Assembly (NCBI GenBank): GCA_965224205.1
Contig: CBDCYN010000043.1
Coordinates: forward strand, 62,001 to 126,000
Length of the DNA: 64,000 nt
From: CBDCYN01 sp965224205
Lineage (GTDB): Bacteria > Planctomycetota > Phycisphaerae > Phycisphaerales > Phycisphaeraceae
Direction of reading: 5' to 3'
Made by a program: the position numbers and the translations under genes. The stretch's first letter is position 1, and every line of letters starts with the position of its first letter. Positions 44,601 through 55,040 of the stretch are shown piece after piece. The notes under the pieces are model-generated. The model did no database searches, was not told the DNA's origin, and saw nothing but the letters and a program-made list of their open reading frames with translations.

Positions 44601-47600
44601 CTACACGTCCTGGGCCAGGTCGACCAGGGTCTCGACCCCGTCGATCGTCGCATCATCGTGGCCTGAGGTTTGGTCATCGGGCGTGGACAGTGGGACTTCG
44701 TCGCTTAATATCCGCAACCGGACAGCTGAGCCATTGAGTTTTCGGGCCCGCCCGGTGGCGTTGAGGGCTGGGTAAGTTTCGGGCCCGATTAATCCGGCCG
44801 AGGCGAACTCGATCTCGCTTTCCAACGCCGCCCCAACGACCGGACGCATCTTTTGGTACCGCTGCTGACGTTTCTGTTTCGCTGACACCGTCGGGTTGAT
44901 CGACGGCCCCGCCGTGGGGGTCGCGTGGAGGTTGCTGTGCCCCGCGGTGATGAACGCGGTGGCGCCGTCGGGCGTGCCGGGTGGGAAGAACATCCCCAGC
45001 TGCTCCGTGGCTAAGATGATAAATCCGATCTCAAAGAAATCGGGATTATTGGGCGCGTCGATCCCCAGCAGGGCATACGCGTCGAACTCCTGGCCGGCGA
45101 ATTCCACGGTCACGTCCACCCACCCCCCGCTGGGCGGGAACAGGTCGGCAAACGTGCCCTGCTTCTTGATCGTAAAGCTCGCTGGCACCCCGCTGGCGTC
45201 CGGGTCGGTGAAGTCGGCGAAAAATGTCCAGCTCCACTGGAAGTTAAAGGTGGTGGTCGGGTTGGCGAAGAAGAAGTCCAGCGCGTCAGGATCGTTGATC
45301 TCGAACTCCCAAGCGGCGACGGTCGTGATCTGCGGCGCCGGCCAACCGATCCCAAACGGGCTGCCGGGCGGGGGGGTCGTCCCGTTGATAAACGGCGGGG
45401 AAGCGAAATAACCCACCTGACCCTCAATAGCCCCGTCGGGTCCGATCGTGACCGAATCCAGGGTCAGGTCGTATTGATCCGAGATGGTGAAGGTCGTGTC
45501 CGGGGCAGCTGGGTCGGCGACCGGCAGCGACGTCGATTCACGGTTGCGTGTGAGGATTACGTCGTCGCCGAAGATGACCCCGTCGGCGTTGACGTCCAAG
45601 AACGGTGAGTAATCAAAGGCACCGGGGGTCGAGAACTGAACGGCCTGGACGAGCTGGGTATCGTTGGGTTCGACCCCGGGCGACACCAGCACGAACTGCC
45701 CGTCCACGACGGCCAACGGTTCGTCCACGTTGCCCGGCAGGACGTTGAACCGGAAGCGGAAGTTGCCACCGGCCTCGCCGTCGCCGGAGGGGAACGTATC
45801 GCTGGGCTGCGTGAAATCGACCGGATTTTCCCATTCCCCGTCCAGGGCGTTGCCCGCGAGGTCGGTGACACCTTCGAACAGGTCGATCAGCAGCTTGTCA
45901 GCGCCGATCCCGACCACCCCGCCGGGCTGGTTCGGCAACGCCAGGGTCCACGTCGCGGTGAAGGTTACCGGGTCGTAGCTGAACCCGCTCAGCGTGTACC
46001 GCGGCACGTTCACCCCGTGCAGGGCCAGGTCGTCCTGTTCGACCGTAACCGGCTCGTTGAAGCGGATGCTCACCTGATCGAGGTTCACCCACGGCAGGGT
46101 CACAAGCTGATCAAAGCCTCCGTGAGGGATCGCGAACCCGATCCCGTGGTCCGGGTCGACCTCGTTAAGCACGCTGGGCGACCACTGCGAACCACTAACC
46201 AAGACCTCGACCACCTGAGGCCCAGGGTCCACGACCGTGATCAAACCCGGCACGATCTCTACGGGCACGATCGACTGGGCGTCGCCGTCGAATAGAGCAA
46301 TCTGGTTGACCTCGACCCCCAGCTCCATGGTCCCGAAGAACCCGGGGTCGACCGTGAACTCAACACGGAACAGGTCCTGCCCATCTAATATCGGATTAGC
46401 CTGGCCGATCCCGGGCAGGTTATCCGCGACGCGCAACACGTGACCCGGATCCGGCGAAGTAAACACCAGCGGCGTTTGACCGGGGAAGATCGGGTTGCTG
46501 GCTTCCTGGGCGCCCACCAGAGATAGCACGGTGCTGGGGTCGACGCTCAGCTCGACGTTGTACGCGGCCAGGGATTGATCGAACCCGTCGGGGACCTCAA
46601 ACCGCAGATCGATAAACCCGCTGACCACGTCCGTGGCGCTGCCGGTAATCACGGTGCTCTCAACCACAACGACCAGGGGTTCGATCACTTGCGTGTGGAG
46701 CACGTATTCCCCTGAACCCGACACAGCCCCCACCGCGACGCGGTAGACGCCCGCTTCGGGCGCGATGACGCTTAGCTGGGCATTGCGTGCATCGGGGCCC
46801 GAGTTGTCGTCCGTGGCGATCGTTAGCCCCGAAGGGTTGATCACGGTCAGATTTGGGTCGAGCGTGTTAGCGGCGTCGTTTGCGAACAGAGTATCGGTGG
46901 CAAGCACCAGCGTCTGGTTAGTGTCGAGAGTGATCTCATAGAAATCCTCTTCGGTCAGACCGGTTTGCTCGTCCAAGAACCCCAGCGCCGCGCCGGTCTC
47001 GTCGAGGCTGCGCAGCGGGGCGGGCCCGATGACTAGTTGGTTATTCGGCTCGGTGTCGAACGTCAGGGACTCGGTCACAACTAGGCCGTAATCCCCAAGG
47101 ATCTGCGAGGTCAGCCGCAGGGTGTAAAGCCCGTCGGCGGGGACCTCGAACCCGAGGATCGCCTGGTCGTAGTTGCCCGCGGCCACGCCCAAGGGGTCCG
47201 AAACGGCGGTCGCGAGCACCGTCGATCCGTCGATATCGAGGAGCTCTAAAGTCGTGGTCTGCGTGGACACGAAGCTGGCATCCAGACCATCGAGGATCAC
47301 ATCGACCCGTTCCCCAGCGACGAGGTTGACCGTGTATTGGTCGGTGTCGGGGCCAGAGGAGTCGCCGCCGTCCCCACCGCTGGAGAACTGTAGGTTATCG
47401 AGAGGGGATATGTCGAAGCCAAACCCAGCGGCCTCGATGGACGCGATATCCGCGGTGGGGCGCGAGATGCTTAGTGTCTCGGATTGACCGGTCGAAAGTG
47501 AGCTACTGAAGACTTCCTGTAGCAGGTTTCCATCGGCGTCAAACGCCCGTAAGACGGACACATCCGAGAAATCGTCGGACCCGGCGTCGATCGACACGAA

Positions 47601-50600
47601 ATCAACGGGTTCATCGAAATCTGCTACAAGAATCAGATCGAATTCGTTCCAGCCCTGTGCGCCATAGATTGTGTTGCCAAACACGTGCGCCCCGGTCGGG
47701 GCAGTGAAGCCGAAACTCGCTGCATCAGCCGCGAACACGCTATCCCCAAATACAGGGGTACTGAGCGTCACGCCGGGCACGGCGGTGTCGAGCACCGTCC
47801 CGTCGGGGAAATCATCGGGCTCGACGATCGTGACCGCACCGGCGTTGGCTTGCGAAACCCCCGACAGGGACCCGGCGCCGAATTCCGGCCCCCACGCCAG
47901 GGCGTCGAGGCCCGAAACTGTCTGACCAATAACGGTGGTGCTCCCGTCGCTCGTATCTATGTTTACAAGAGAGTAAATACCTGTGTTGATATTATCGTTC
48001 CAAGATCCGAACAGAACGCCGGTCTCGGGGTTGAAGTCCAGCGCGTTGACCCGATCAGGGACGTTGCCCGCACTCCCGGACACCTCATTGGCGAATCCGG
48101 TGATAGGGTCAATCGTGACCAAGCTGAAGTTACCCGAGGGAGTGGCAAACAGTGTGCCCGAAACCGGGTCGACGTCCATCCCGTTGCCTCCACCGAAGAA
48201 CCCTGTCGGGCCGATCAGCGCCGTGTCGGCTGAATTTGGATCGATCACAGAGAGAATCCCGCCGGTAGAGAACGGATTGCTGTACCCGTAAAGAATGTCA
48301 TTGACCGCGTCGTAGCCCAAGTCCGGCACCCGGTTGACGTTTCCGAAGAACGGGTCCTCGAGCGACCCGATCAGCGAACCGGATCCGGTCGTGGGATTGA
48401 TCTCGATGAGGACCGCATTGAAGGTGATCGGATCCAACGCCGACGCCACCAGCCGCCCGTCGTTGAGGAACGTCATCCCCGACACGCCGTTGAAGCCCGT
48501 TGGCCCGATCAGTGTGGCGTCCCCAGTCAGCGGGTTGATCCGGTACAGGCTGCCAAAATCCCCGCCAAAATTGGTCCCGGTGGCGGCGCCATAGAGAACC
48601 AGATCCCCGTCTGGATCGGGGTCGGTGGTGGGCCCGGTGATTAAGATGTCGTCGAGGTACCAGCCCTCAAACCCGTTGGCGATGGAGTCGATGGTATTGA
48701 ACGACCACCGCAGGGTGATGTCATTGCCGGCAAACCCGGTCAGATCCGCGGTAGCGGTCTGCCACGCCCCGCCGGTGCCGTTGGACGGCAGGGTGTTGTC
48801 GGTCGTACTTAGCAGGGTCTGGAAACCCCCGCCGGCGTCGATCGCCAATTCGGCTGCGTCATAGAACGTCGAGCCTTCGGTCTGGAGCAGAAAGTTGAAG
48901 CTCAGCTCGATCGGGCCGGCGTTGGGTAGGCTGACCAGCGGTGAGATCACCGTCCCGCTGTTGGTGGCGCCGGTATCGAAGTTACCGCCGCCAAGAGGCC
49001 CTTCGCCTTGTCCGTAATACAGGCTGTTGGGTGGGGAGTGGTTCGGGTCGCCGTCGGATGATCGGCCCTGGGACAAGTGCCACAACCCGTTGATCACGAA
49101 ACCGCCCAGGCCGGCCTCGAAGTCCTGGGAAAAGATCACCCCGTCGGTCACGCCTTCGGGTTGGCTAGAACCGATGACCCCTAGCCGGCTTGAGCCCAGA
49201 TCGAGCCGCGAATCATCGATCGCCAGGGCGTTGTCGGCATCGCTGTCGCCAACAGCGGCTTCGAGTGAAGCGTTGCGGTAGACGTCGAGGCTGTAGCCGG
49301 TCGCGGCGTCGCCGCTGACGGTGAGCACGACGTTTTCCGTAGCCCCGATCGTTAGCGGGGTGAGCACGGCCGGTTGGCCCGGGGCGGGGGAGGTGAAGAC
49401 GTTGCCGTTGAGTTCTAAGGTCACGATCGCGTCGGGATCGTCCGGGGTCACCACCGCCGAGACGGTTTGCCCGCCGTCGAGGGGGAACTCGAACCGGTCG
49501 GCCTCGCCCACGGCGGCTAATGATCCGGTATTGCCGATGCTAGCGGACATCAGCCCGCCCAGCGGTTTGACCCGTTGGAAGTCATTGATCGGGGCGCTCT
49601 GCCCGGGGTTGGGGGTGACGGTGAGGATGTATTCACCCGTGGTGTCGTTTTCAGCAGATAGCTTCACAATGTAAGTACCGCTGGTGGTAGCGACGTGGGA
49701 GAGTGAGCCGCCAGCGTCGAGGGCGACCGAGGCGCCGCTGGGGTCGAACAGCTCGATGGCGACGTCGAGATCGTTCTCGAACGCGCCCAGGCCAGCGCCG
49801 GGGAGGGTGGCTTCGATCGCTAGGAGATCGCCGGCATCGGCGAAGAAGCTGTAGTGGTCGCTCTCATCGGGTTCCTCGTCGCTGCCGCCTGGGTCGACGT
49901 CGAAATTAACGATCCGGGCCAGCTCAAAGTCGGAGAGGCCTTCTAACGCGCCGAGCTCGAGGTTGGTGAGCTGGGTGGCCTTGCTCAGCGCCGATGCCTG
50001 GTTGGTGTTCTGGGACGCGAAGTGCATCACGACCTGCGTTTGGCCCGGGGCCAGCACAAGGTCGTACGCATACGCAATATCGTCGAGATTCAGGGACGCG
50101 AACGTGGGGCCTGCTGCGCCCGGGCCGGAGGTCACATGTACAATCGTCGGGTCGCCGCTGAAATCAAAATCGTCCGTGACCAACCAATGGTCGGCGGTGC
50201 TGAAGTTGAGGTCGCCGTCAGAAGTGCCGATCAGCTGGGTCGAGCTGTCCGAACCCAGGTTTGTAAAAAGGGAGACGGTGTAGTTCTGCGCCGACGCCGA
50301 GGTGTTGGTGACGATCTCCAAGAATCGGGCAAACCCCCCGTCGTCGGGCACGAAGATCTTGCGTGTGACCTCAATCCCCCCGCTAGAGGCGTCGGGTCCG
50401 ATGACGACCTCACGGCTGCTGTCCTCCGTGCCCGCACTGGTGAAAAACCCAAAACTAGAGTGGAATAGTCCGCCGTCGTAGGCGTCAGACGTGCCGTCGT
50501 TGATTTCTCCGAAATTGGAAATATCCCACAAGAACCCGTCGCCGTCGTTGAGGAGAGTTGGCAAGCTGGTGATCCCGGTCGGGGGTGGGTTGTCGCCGGT

Positions 50601-52256
50601 GTCGGTATCTTCAACGGCGCCGAGGCTGCCCAGCGCGACATGAGTGGTGGAGATGTCTTGAGCGGATCCGGGATCATCGTTCGGCTCGAGGTCAAACGCG
50701 GCGTTGCGGGTGACCACCAGGTGGTAGTCGACGTCCTGGCCGGACACGCGAACGAAATAGGTCTGTGCCGAGGTGGACGCAAACCCGTCGATGACCTGAT
50801 CGGCGTTGTCGGCCGCGACGGCGGTGGCCAGCTCATTGCCGTCGGCGTCGAAGAGTTGCACGGTGGCGTCGCCGTCGAGCGCGAGGGTCGTGGTCTCGCC
50901 CTGATCGAGGGTGAACCGGTACCAGTCCTCGCTGTCATCGCCGCCGCTGGGGGTGCCGGTGATCTGGATCTGGTCGTAACCGCGGCCATCAACAGTCAAG
51001 TTGACGTTATCGAACTGCTGGAATTTGATCTGGAAGTCTGAGCCTAGCGTCATCCCCGCCAGGGTGGCTTGGGCTGCTAGATCGATCTCGATCTGTTCCC
51101 AGACCCCGAAGCCTCCAGAACTAGGGCTAAAGACCGGGTGCCAGTTGACGCCGTCGTCGCTGATCGCCACGCCGTCGGCGTTGAAGCTGCCCGTAAAATC
51201 TCCGAAGAACGGGGTGATCTCGTCACCCCAATTCGCGTGCCAGAAGCTGAGGGCCGGGTCCTCGACGCCGGAAAGGTCCACGGTCCAGACCGCTTCATTG
51301 AGGTTGTCAAATCCCCCAAAAAACGGAACGTTGTTGTCCATCAGCAGGGCCAAGCCGGAGCCGTCGGCGGCCCCGAAGTTGCCGGTGACCTGGATCCGCC
51401 CCGTCGACAGCGAGCTGCTCGTTTCCCACTGAGCGCCGAGGATGCCGGATTCGAAGTCTTCGCTATCGATCACCTCGGTGCTACTGGAAGACTTGGATAA
51501 TGACCCGACGACCGCGGCGTGCTGGGCTGCGCCGCCCAGGGAGATGAAGCTGGGGTTGAGGTCCTGGGCCGAGTCGAGCGTGTCATTAGCCACCGTCTCG
51601 AACGCTTCGTCCTCGGCCGAGGCATTGAGCAGGAATTGGGCGGAATAGGCCCCGAACGACCCAGACTGGCCGGCGATCTCGATGGTGTAGGTGCCCTGTT
51701 GCGTGATGGGTATTGCCTGGAGCACGAAGGGGTCGCCGGGCAGGGCGGCAGCGGCGTGGGCGATCACGGAGCCATCGGGGCCCAGCACGTCGACCGATGG
51801 CTGGAGGGTGGGGTCGGGGTCGATGGTGACGGTTAAGGTCTGTCCGCTATCTAAATCGATCTCGAATTGGTCGGCTGGGTTGAGGAAGTCGATCTGGCCG
51901 CTGTTGGCCTCGCTGACATAAGCCAACCCCCCATTTAAGCCAACCGATTCAAAAGGGGCAACGGGGATATCGACAATTGCCGCGGTTTGCGAATCGGCCA
52001 CTGGGGCTTGCCCGATCTGGAGGGTCACGATGGGATCGGGGTCTTGGCCGGCCGAGTGTGCGATCGCATCGAGGGGATTGACGTGGGCGGCGGTCAGCAG
52101 GACGCGCGGCTCGAGAGGCTCAAGGCCGAGCCCGATCGGGTTCCTATTGTTCGTCGTAGCAGGTATCGGGAGGTTGGCCAGGAGGGACTGGCGGCTTCGG
52201 GCGGGACGGGAGAACAAGGACCGAGCCGGTTCGTGGACATAAATGTTCTCTAACAT
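44601..52256 (-). CDS. Giant LEPRVLL-type exported surface protein with PPC domains
   Basis: A 2551-residue protein. The N-terminus has LEPLEPRVLLTAAHVNPLDA, the planctomycete export/anchoring motif, about 50 residues in. Several bacterial pre-peptidase C-terminal-like (PPC) domains follow, e.g. DQFEIDLDSGQTLTVTID and DWYRFTLDQGETTTLALDGD, typically preceded by EPND or EPNN. Two segments resemble MAM/jelly-roll modules (DFESGILGAQWE; DFEAGLGGFVINGLWHL) and one resembles a WD-like beta-propeller (LYRINPLTGDATLIGPTGFN). Near the C-terminus DVNADGVIFGDDVILTRN looks like a dockerin-type calcium loop. The composition is Asp/Gly/Thr-rich with almost no Cys. A ribosome site AAGGGGG precedes ATG 52256 by about 10 bases. 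Probably a cell-surface adhesin; no catalytic motif seen. Confidence 0.9.
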   Translation of the reverse strand: MLENIYVHEPARSLFSRPARSRQSLLANLPIPATTNNRNPIGLGLEPLEPRVLLTAAHVNPLDAIAHSAGQDPDPIVTLQIGQAPVADSQTAAIVDIPVAPFESVGLNGGLAYVSEANSGQIDFLNPADQFEIDLDSGQTLTVTIDPDPTLQPSVDVLGPDGSVIAHAAAALPGDPFVLQAIPITQQGTYTIEIAGQSGSFGAYSAQFLLNASAEDEAFETVANDTLDSAQDLNPSFISLGGAAQHAAVVGSLSKSSSSTEVIDSEDFESGILGAQWETSSSLSTGRIQVTGNFGAADGSGLALLMDNNVPFFGGFDNLNEAVWTVDLSGVEDPALSFWHANWGDEITPFFGDFTGSFNADGVAISDDGVNWHPVFSPSSGGFGVWEQIEIDLAAQATLAGMTLGSDFQIKFQQFDNVNLTVDGRGYDQIQITGTPSGGDDSEDWYRFTLDQGETTTLALDGDATVQLFDADGNELATAVAADNADQVIDGFASTSAQTYFVRVSGQDVDYHLVVTRNAAFDLEPNDDPGSAQDISTTHVALGSLGAVEDTDTGDNPPPTGITSLPTLLNDGDGFLWDISNFGEINDGTSDAYDGGLFHSSFGFFTSAGTEDSSREVVIGPDASSGGIEVTRKIFVPDDGGFARFLEIVTNTSASAQNYTVSLFTNLGSDSSTQLIGTSDGDLNFSTADHWLVTDDFDFSGDPTIVHVTSGPGAAGPTFASLNLDDIAYAYDLVLAPGQTQVVMHFASQNTNQASALSKATQLTNLELGALEGLSDFELARIVNFDVDPGGSDEEPDESDHYSFFADAGDLLAIEATLPGAGLGAFENDLDVAIELFDPSGASVALDAGGSLSHVATTSGTYIVKLSAENDTTGEYILTVTPNPGQSAPINDFQRVKPLGGLMSASIGNTGSLAAVGEADRFEFPLDGGQTVSAVVTPDDPDAIVTLELNGNVFTSPAPGQPAVLTPLTIGATENVVLTVSGDAATGYSLDVYRNASLEAAVGDSDADNALAIDDSRLDLGSSRLGVIGSSQPEGVTDGVIFSQDFEAGLGGFVINGLWHLSQGRSSDGDPNHSPPNSLYYGQGEGPLGGGNFDTGATNSGTVISPLVSLPNAGPIELSFNFLLQTEGSTFYDAAELAIDAGGGFQTLLSTTDNTLPSNGTGGAWQTATADLTGFAGNDITLRWSFNTIDSIANGFEGWYLDDILITGPTTDPDPDGDLVLYGAATGTNFGGDFGSLYRINPLTGDATLIGPTGFNGVSGMTFLNDGRLVASALDPITFNAVLIEINPTTGSGSLIGSLEDPFFGNVNRVPDLGYDAVNDILYGYSNPFSTGGILSVIDPNSADTALIGPTGFFGGGNGMDVDPVSGTLFATPSGNFSLVTIDPITGFANEVSGSAGNVPDRVNALDFNPETGVLFGSWNDNINTGIYSLVNIDTSDGSTTVIGQTVSGLDALAWGPEFGAGSLSGVSQANAGAVTIVEPDDFPDGTVLDTAVPGVTLSTPVFGDSVFAADAASFGFTAPTGAHVFGNTIYGAQGWNEFDLILVADFDEPVDFVSIDAGSDDFSDVSVLRAFDADGNLLQEVFSSSLSTGQSETLSISRPTADIASIEAAGFGFDISPLDNLQFSSGGDGGDSSGPDTDQYTVNLVAGERVDVILDGLDASFVSTQTTTLELLDIDGSTVLATAVSDPLGVAAGNYDQAILGFEVPADGLYTLRLTSQILGDYGLVVTESLTFDTEPNNQLVIGPAPLRSLDETGAALGFLDEQTGLTEEDFYEITLDTNQTLVLATDTLFANDAANTLDPNLTVINPSGLTIATDDNSGPDARNAQLSVIAPEAGVYRVAVGAVSGSGEYVLHTQVIEPLVVVVESTVITGSATDVVSGFIDLRFEVPDGFDQSLAAYNVELSVDPSTVLSLVGAQEASNPIFPGQTPLVFTSPDPGHVLRVADNLPGIGQANPILDGQDLFRVEFTVDPGFFGTMELGVEVNQIALFDGDAQSIVPVEIVPGLITVVDPGPQVVEVLVSGSQWSPSVLNEVDPDHGIGFAIPHGGFDQLVTLPWVNLDQVSIRFNEPVTVEQDDLALHGVNVPRYTLSGFSYDPVTFTATWTLALPNQPGGVVGIGADKLLIDLFEGVTDLAGNALDGEWENPVDFTQPSDTFPSGDGEAGGNFRFRFNVLPGNVDEPLAVVDGQFVLVSPGVEPNDTQLVQAVQFSTPGAFDYSPFLDVNADGVIFGDDVILTRNRESTSLPVADPAAPDTTFTISDQYDLTLDSVTIGPDGAIEGQVGYFASPPFINGTTPPPGSPFGIGWPAPQITTVAAWEFEINDPDALDFFFANPTTTFNFQWSWTFFADFTDPDASGVPASFTIKKQGTFADLFPPSGGWVDVTVEFAGQEFDAYALLGIDAPNNPDFFEIGFIILATEQLGMFFPPGTPDGATAFITAGHSNLHATPTAGPSINPTVSAKQKRQQRYQKMRPVVGAALESEIEFASAGLIGPETYPALNATGRARKLNGSAVRLRILSDEVPLSTPDDQTSGHDDATIDGVETLVDLAQDV

Positions 52257-53820
52257 TATTAGATTACCCCCTTAAGGTTGGGCTGCCCGTCAACGGGCGA
52301 AGATAATAGCGTTCATTCCTGAAACGAAGGGTGTGGTCCCATGATTGGTGGGCTTGATGACACCGTGCCCACCAGTGACACGGCGCGTATCGAAAAGTTT
52401 GATCGAGTGACACGGGCTGCTTGGAATACCTCTGTTGTCGGGCACCTACACCGGCTAACAGAAAGCCCGTGGCAGCCCGTATCGGGTTCATATGCTTCTC
52501 ACCACATTCTTAGATACGCAATCCGTCATCGAAATACCGCGTCGGGGTTGTATTGGTTACCGAAAAATCCGTTGCCGCGTTACTTGAACACGCCGCATGG
52601 TCACCCGGGAGGGGTCTATTTTTCTAACTCAGCCGATCGGGCTGGTCACGGGCAGCGGCGGATTGGGGCCGTGGCGGGTTTCATCGTGCTAGCCGACCCG
52701 TACGCGGCTGCACACGCAGCCGTGCGCCTGGGTCAAACGATGGGGTACCGCGTAGTGTTGCGTCGATCGCCGCTGAGTACGGCAGCCAAGCCCTGTGAGA
52801 CGCTCGAGCGTCATATCAGATCCGCCCGGTTTTCGAGATCAACTAAGTTGAACCCAAGTTACATCCCATGATCATGTTGACCATGACGGTCTGTCGAACG
52901 GGTTCCCCAGGCTTCGACCTGAAGGTGCCTATCTCAGACAAAGACCGAAATATTACTACAGTGAAAGCCGCAATCGTGCCCCTGAAAGCACTGACGTAGC
53001 TAAAGGCACAAGAGTATACTCGTAACTTTCAGCGGCGCCAAGAGGTTTTAATCTGTTTTTCGATCTAGATCACGGTGAATGAGGGCCAACGCATATGACA
53101 GGGAGAGCTGCGAAGGACCCCTCCCAGGCGGCATAACGTCGATATATTTATCGCAAAATGATTGCCTTATGTATTTTTACCTGAGTTTTCTTTTGAGGTC
53201 TCATCGCGTTGTTCGGGATTGTCTTCCCGCGATGAGCCTCATGGCCTGTGATCGCGAGGGACAGGAGATCGAAGGATCGCTCAACCCATCGATCTGCCTT
53301 GAAATCGGCCACATGGATTTTACCTGGCCCGGGCCCTGAACAACTCACTGGTGAGCGTGGGCTTCAATTTTTAAGCAGATGCACCTGCGACATTCGTATT
53401 AAAGTTTCCGCATGTTGTAGATGAAAATACTTGAAAAGCCCAACATAATGCGTTACTATTTTGAGATTGATACTAAATATGCGTTATTCATGTTGATTAA
53501 TGATTAATTTTAAGGCGAGGGGGCCTGTCGCGAACTGCTGGAGCTGGATTGAGGTATTAAACGTTGGCCTAGCCACTCGTCAAAAGCAAGACATTTGCAA
53601 AATTTAAGACGCATGAAGCGGTTTCAACAGGATATCCAAGATTTGTTTGTATTTTTTGAGACGTGTAACCCGAAATTTCATCACCTTGCAACGAAACGGG
53701 AATAGACCGGTTCTTCGCAAAAAATTAACAAAGGAAAGAATTTTGGGAATCTTCTATCTATCAACCGAAAAAAATGGTATGATGTTGGACTTTCCGTATT
53801 TTCGGTACTGAGGTTTTGCT
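52257..53820. other. Long intergenic region with repeat I and an AT-rich tract
   Basis: About 1.56 kb without a convincing gene. 52512-52618 is a repeat copy; open frames at 52341-52871 and 53079-53339 run through it or lack protein-like features. From about 53380 to 53820 the sequence becomes strikingly AT-rich (e.g. GAAAATACTTGAAAAGCCCA, ATTAATGATTAATTTTAAGG). It ends at the ATG of the next gene and may hold its promoter or foreign DNA. Confidence 0.6.
52512..52618 (-). repeat. 104-bp MITE-like element, copy I
   Basis: On the plus strand it starts AGATACGCAATCCGTCATCG, has ATACCGCGTCGGGG, ACCGAAAAATCCGTTGCCGC and ACACGCCGCATGGTCACCCG. These are the same blocks, in the same order, as copies H1 and H2. 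It is one of the more diverged members. Confidence 0.6.
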
Positions 53821-54378
53821 ATGAGTATCAGTCACAAGTCTTCCAATACACAAGTCTTCCATCTCATGGTCTATCGGCGGGCGCTGCACCCGGAACTATT
53901 CGAGCTCCAGGGCCGGCGTTGCTTCCAACACGGTGATTACGAAGTCGAGTGCTGGATCGCCCCAGCGGCGCATATCGTGCGCTTTCATTATGGCGGGCAG
54001 ACCCTCAACGAGGTCGTGATCGAGAACAGTGACCATCTGCCCGAACTGGGGTTAGCGTACGCGCTGCCCTGTCTAGGAGAAAAAGACTTTGAGCTTGAGG
54101 TCGAGACCGATGAAAAGATCGGCTACGTCACCACGGTCCAGACCGAGCTGCTCACCGATAACCTCTTCATGGCCACGTACCGGGAGATGCTCGATTACGC
54201 CACGGAGACCGACGCCCTACACCACACCTGGAAGCCGCAAGACGGCGACGGCGCCCCGAGCCTGTCGATCCTCGATACCCAAAAATACAAGAAAGAATTC
54301 CACATCCAAAGCTACCACCTGATGGGCACGAACGGGTTCGTGCTAAGGACCCAGTCCATTTTTGAAGCCTGCGATTGA
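53821..54378 (+). CDS. Conserved-looking hypothetical protein
   Basis: A 185-residue soluble protein without signal peptide or membrane segment. The sequence (FHLMVYRRALHPELFELQGR, VECWIAPAAHIVRFHYGGQT, YREMLDYATETDALHHTW) has the mix of aromatic and charged residues of a folded alpha/beta protein. Codon use is normal for the genome, unlike the AT-rich DNA just upstream. No ribosome site is obvious before the ATG. I do not recognise the family. It is convergent with the SxtJ-like gene, 24 bp apart. Confidence 0.72.
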   Translation: MSISHKSSNTQVFHLMVYRRALHPELFELQGRRCFQHGDYEVECWIAPAAHIVRFHYGGQTLNEVVIENSDHLPELGLAYALPCLGEKDFELEVETDEKIGYVTTVQTELLTDNLFMATYREMLDYATETDALHHTWKPQDGDGAPSLSILDTQKYKKEFHIQSYHLMGTNGFVLRTQSIFEACD

Positions 54379-54402
54379 CCGAATTGAAGACCGGTTAACG
54401 CC

Positions 54403-54816
54403 TTAGAACTGGCGGTAGTATCGCTTGACGTCACGCACCTGCTGTCGCGGTGACCAGTACGTCGTCAGCGATGGGTCCGGTTTGCGGTGCATCGGGTCGC
54501 GGAATAATCGCATCACCAGCCCGATCGGGGTGATCACCAGGTAGAACGTGATCGCCAGCACGATGTGGGAGATGGTCCACCCGATCGGGAATGCGGCGTA
54601 CAGCCAACCCTTGTAGATCGGCAGCCGAAGCGGCGGGACCAGGAAGAACACCACTGCCAATGCTGCGCCGATCCCCCAGATGTATTTCGCCGCCAGCGGT
54701 GAGCTGAACTTCCACCACACCAGCCCGCCCACCAACGCTGTAAAACCGATCAGCATCAGCCCGAAGATGTTCAGGTCACGCTTGGTTGGGTCGAGTTTGA
54801 GTTCGATCACCGCCAC
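54403..54816 (-). CDS. SxtJ family membrane protein
   Basis: A 137-residue protein with three or four hydrophobic segments (FGLMLIGFTALVGGLVWW, YIWGIGAALAVVFFLVPPL, SHIVLAITFYLVITPIGLVM). It closes with LFRDPMHRKPDPSLTTYW, the conserved tail of the SxtJ family. SxtJ proteins are typically encoded next to NodU-type carbamoyltransferases, as here (224 bp downstream on the same strand). The role is unknown; a membrane platform for carbamoylation of an exported glycan or metabolite is plausible. The small DUF5989 and SGNH hydrolase genes often found in such clusters are not visible. Confidence 0.85.
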   Translation of the reverse strand: MAVIELKLDPTKRDLNIFGLMLIGFTALVGGLVWWKFSSPLAAKYIWGIGAALAVVFFLVPPLRLPIYKGWLYAAFPIGWTISHIVLAITFYLVITPIGLVMRLFRDPMHRKPDPSLTTYWSPRQQVRDVKRYYRQF

Positions 54817-54883
54817 GGTCGGTCTCCTATTATCCCCGGAAGTGATTCCCGGGAGTGGCCATCTTGGTTTTTCAGGTCGGCCT

Positions 54884-54976
54884 CGTAGCGAGCCGCGGCC
54901 GTCAGGGAGCTCGCTCTTCGTCGGTTCGCGGTGTCATCCATAAGGAACCACCCGCTGTCTCACGGTCGCGGCTCGC
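54884..54976. repeat. REP-like palindromic repeat (paired arms)
   Basis: GTAGCGAGCCGCGGCCGTCA at the left and ACCCGCTGTCTCACGGTCGC then GGCTCGC at the right are imperfect inverted copies enclosing about 50 bases. This is the full two-armed form of the motif seen singly at 5100, 25122 and 43372. It lies between the carbamoyltransferase and SxtJ genes. Confidence 0.6.
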
Positions 54977-55040
54977 CAAGCAGCTCACTCGAAGTTGTGA
55001 ACGCGACAAGACACTAGCCTGCCAGCCGCCGCGCCCCCGA

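Noticed and set aside
52341..52871. 176-codon open frame upstream of the giant surface protein gene
   Set aside because: It runs straight through repeat copy I (52512-52618), has no ribosome site and no protein-like conservation pattern; treated as non-coding.
53079..53339. 86-codon open frame in the AT-rich intergenic region
   Set aside because: Sequence is unconvincing, there is no start signal and no neighbour relationship.
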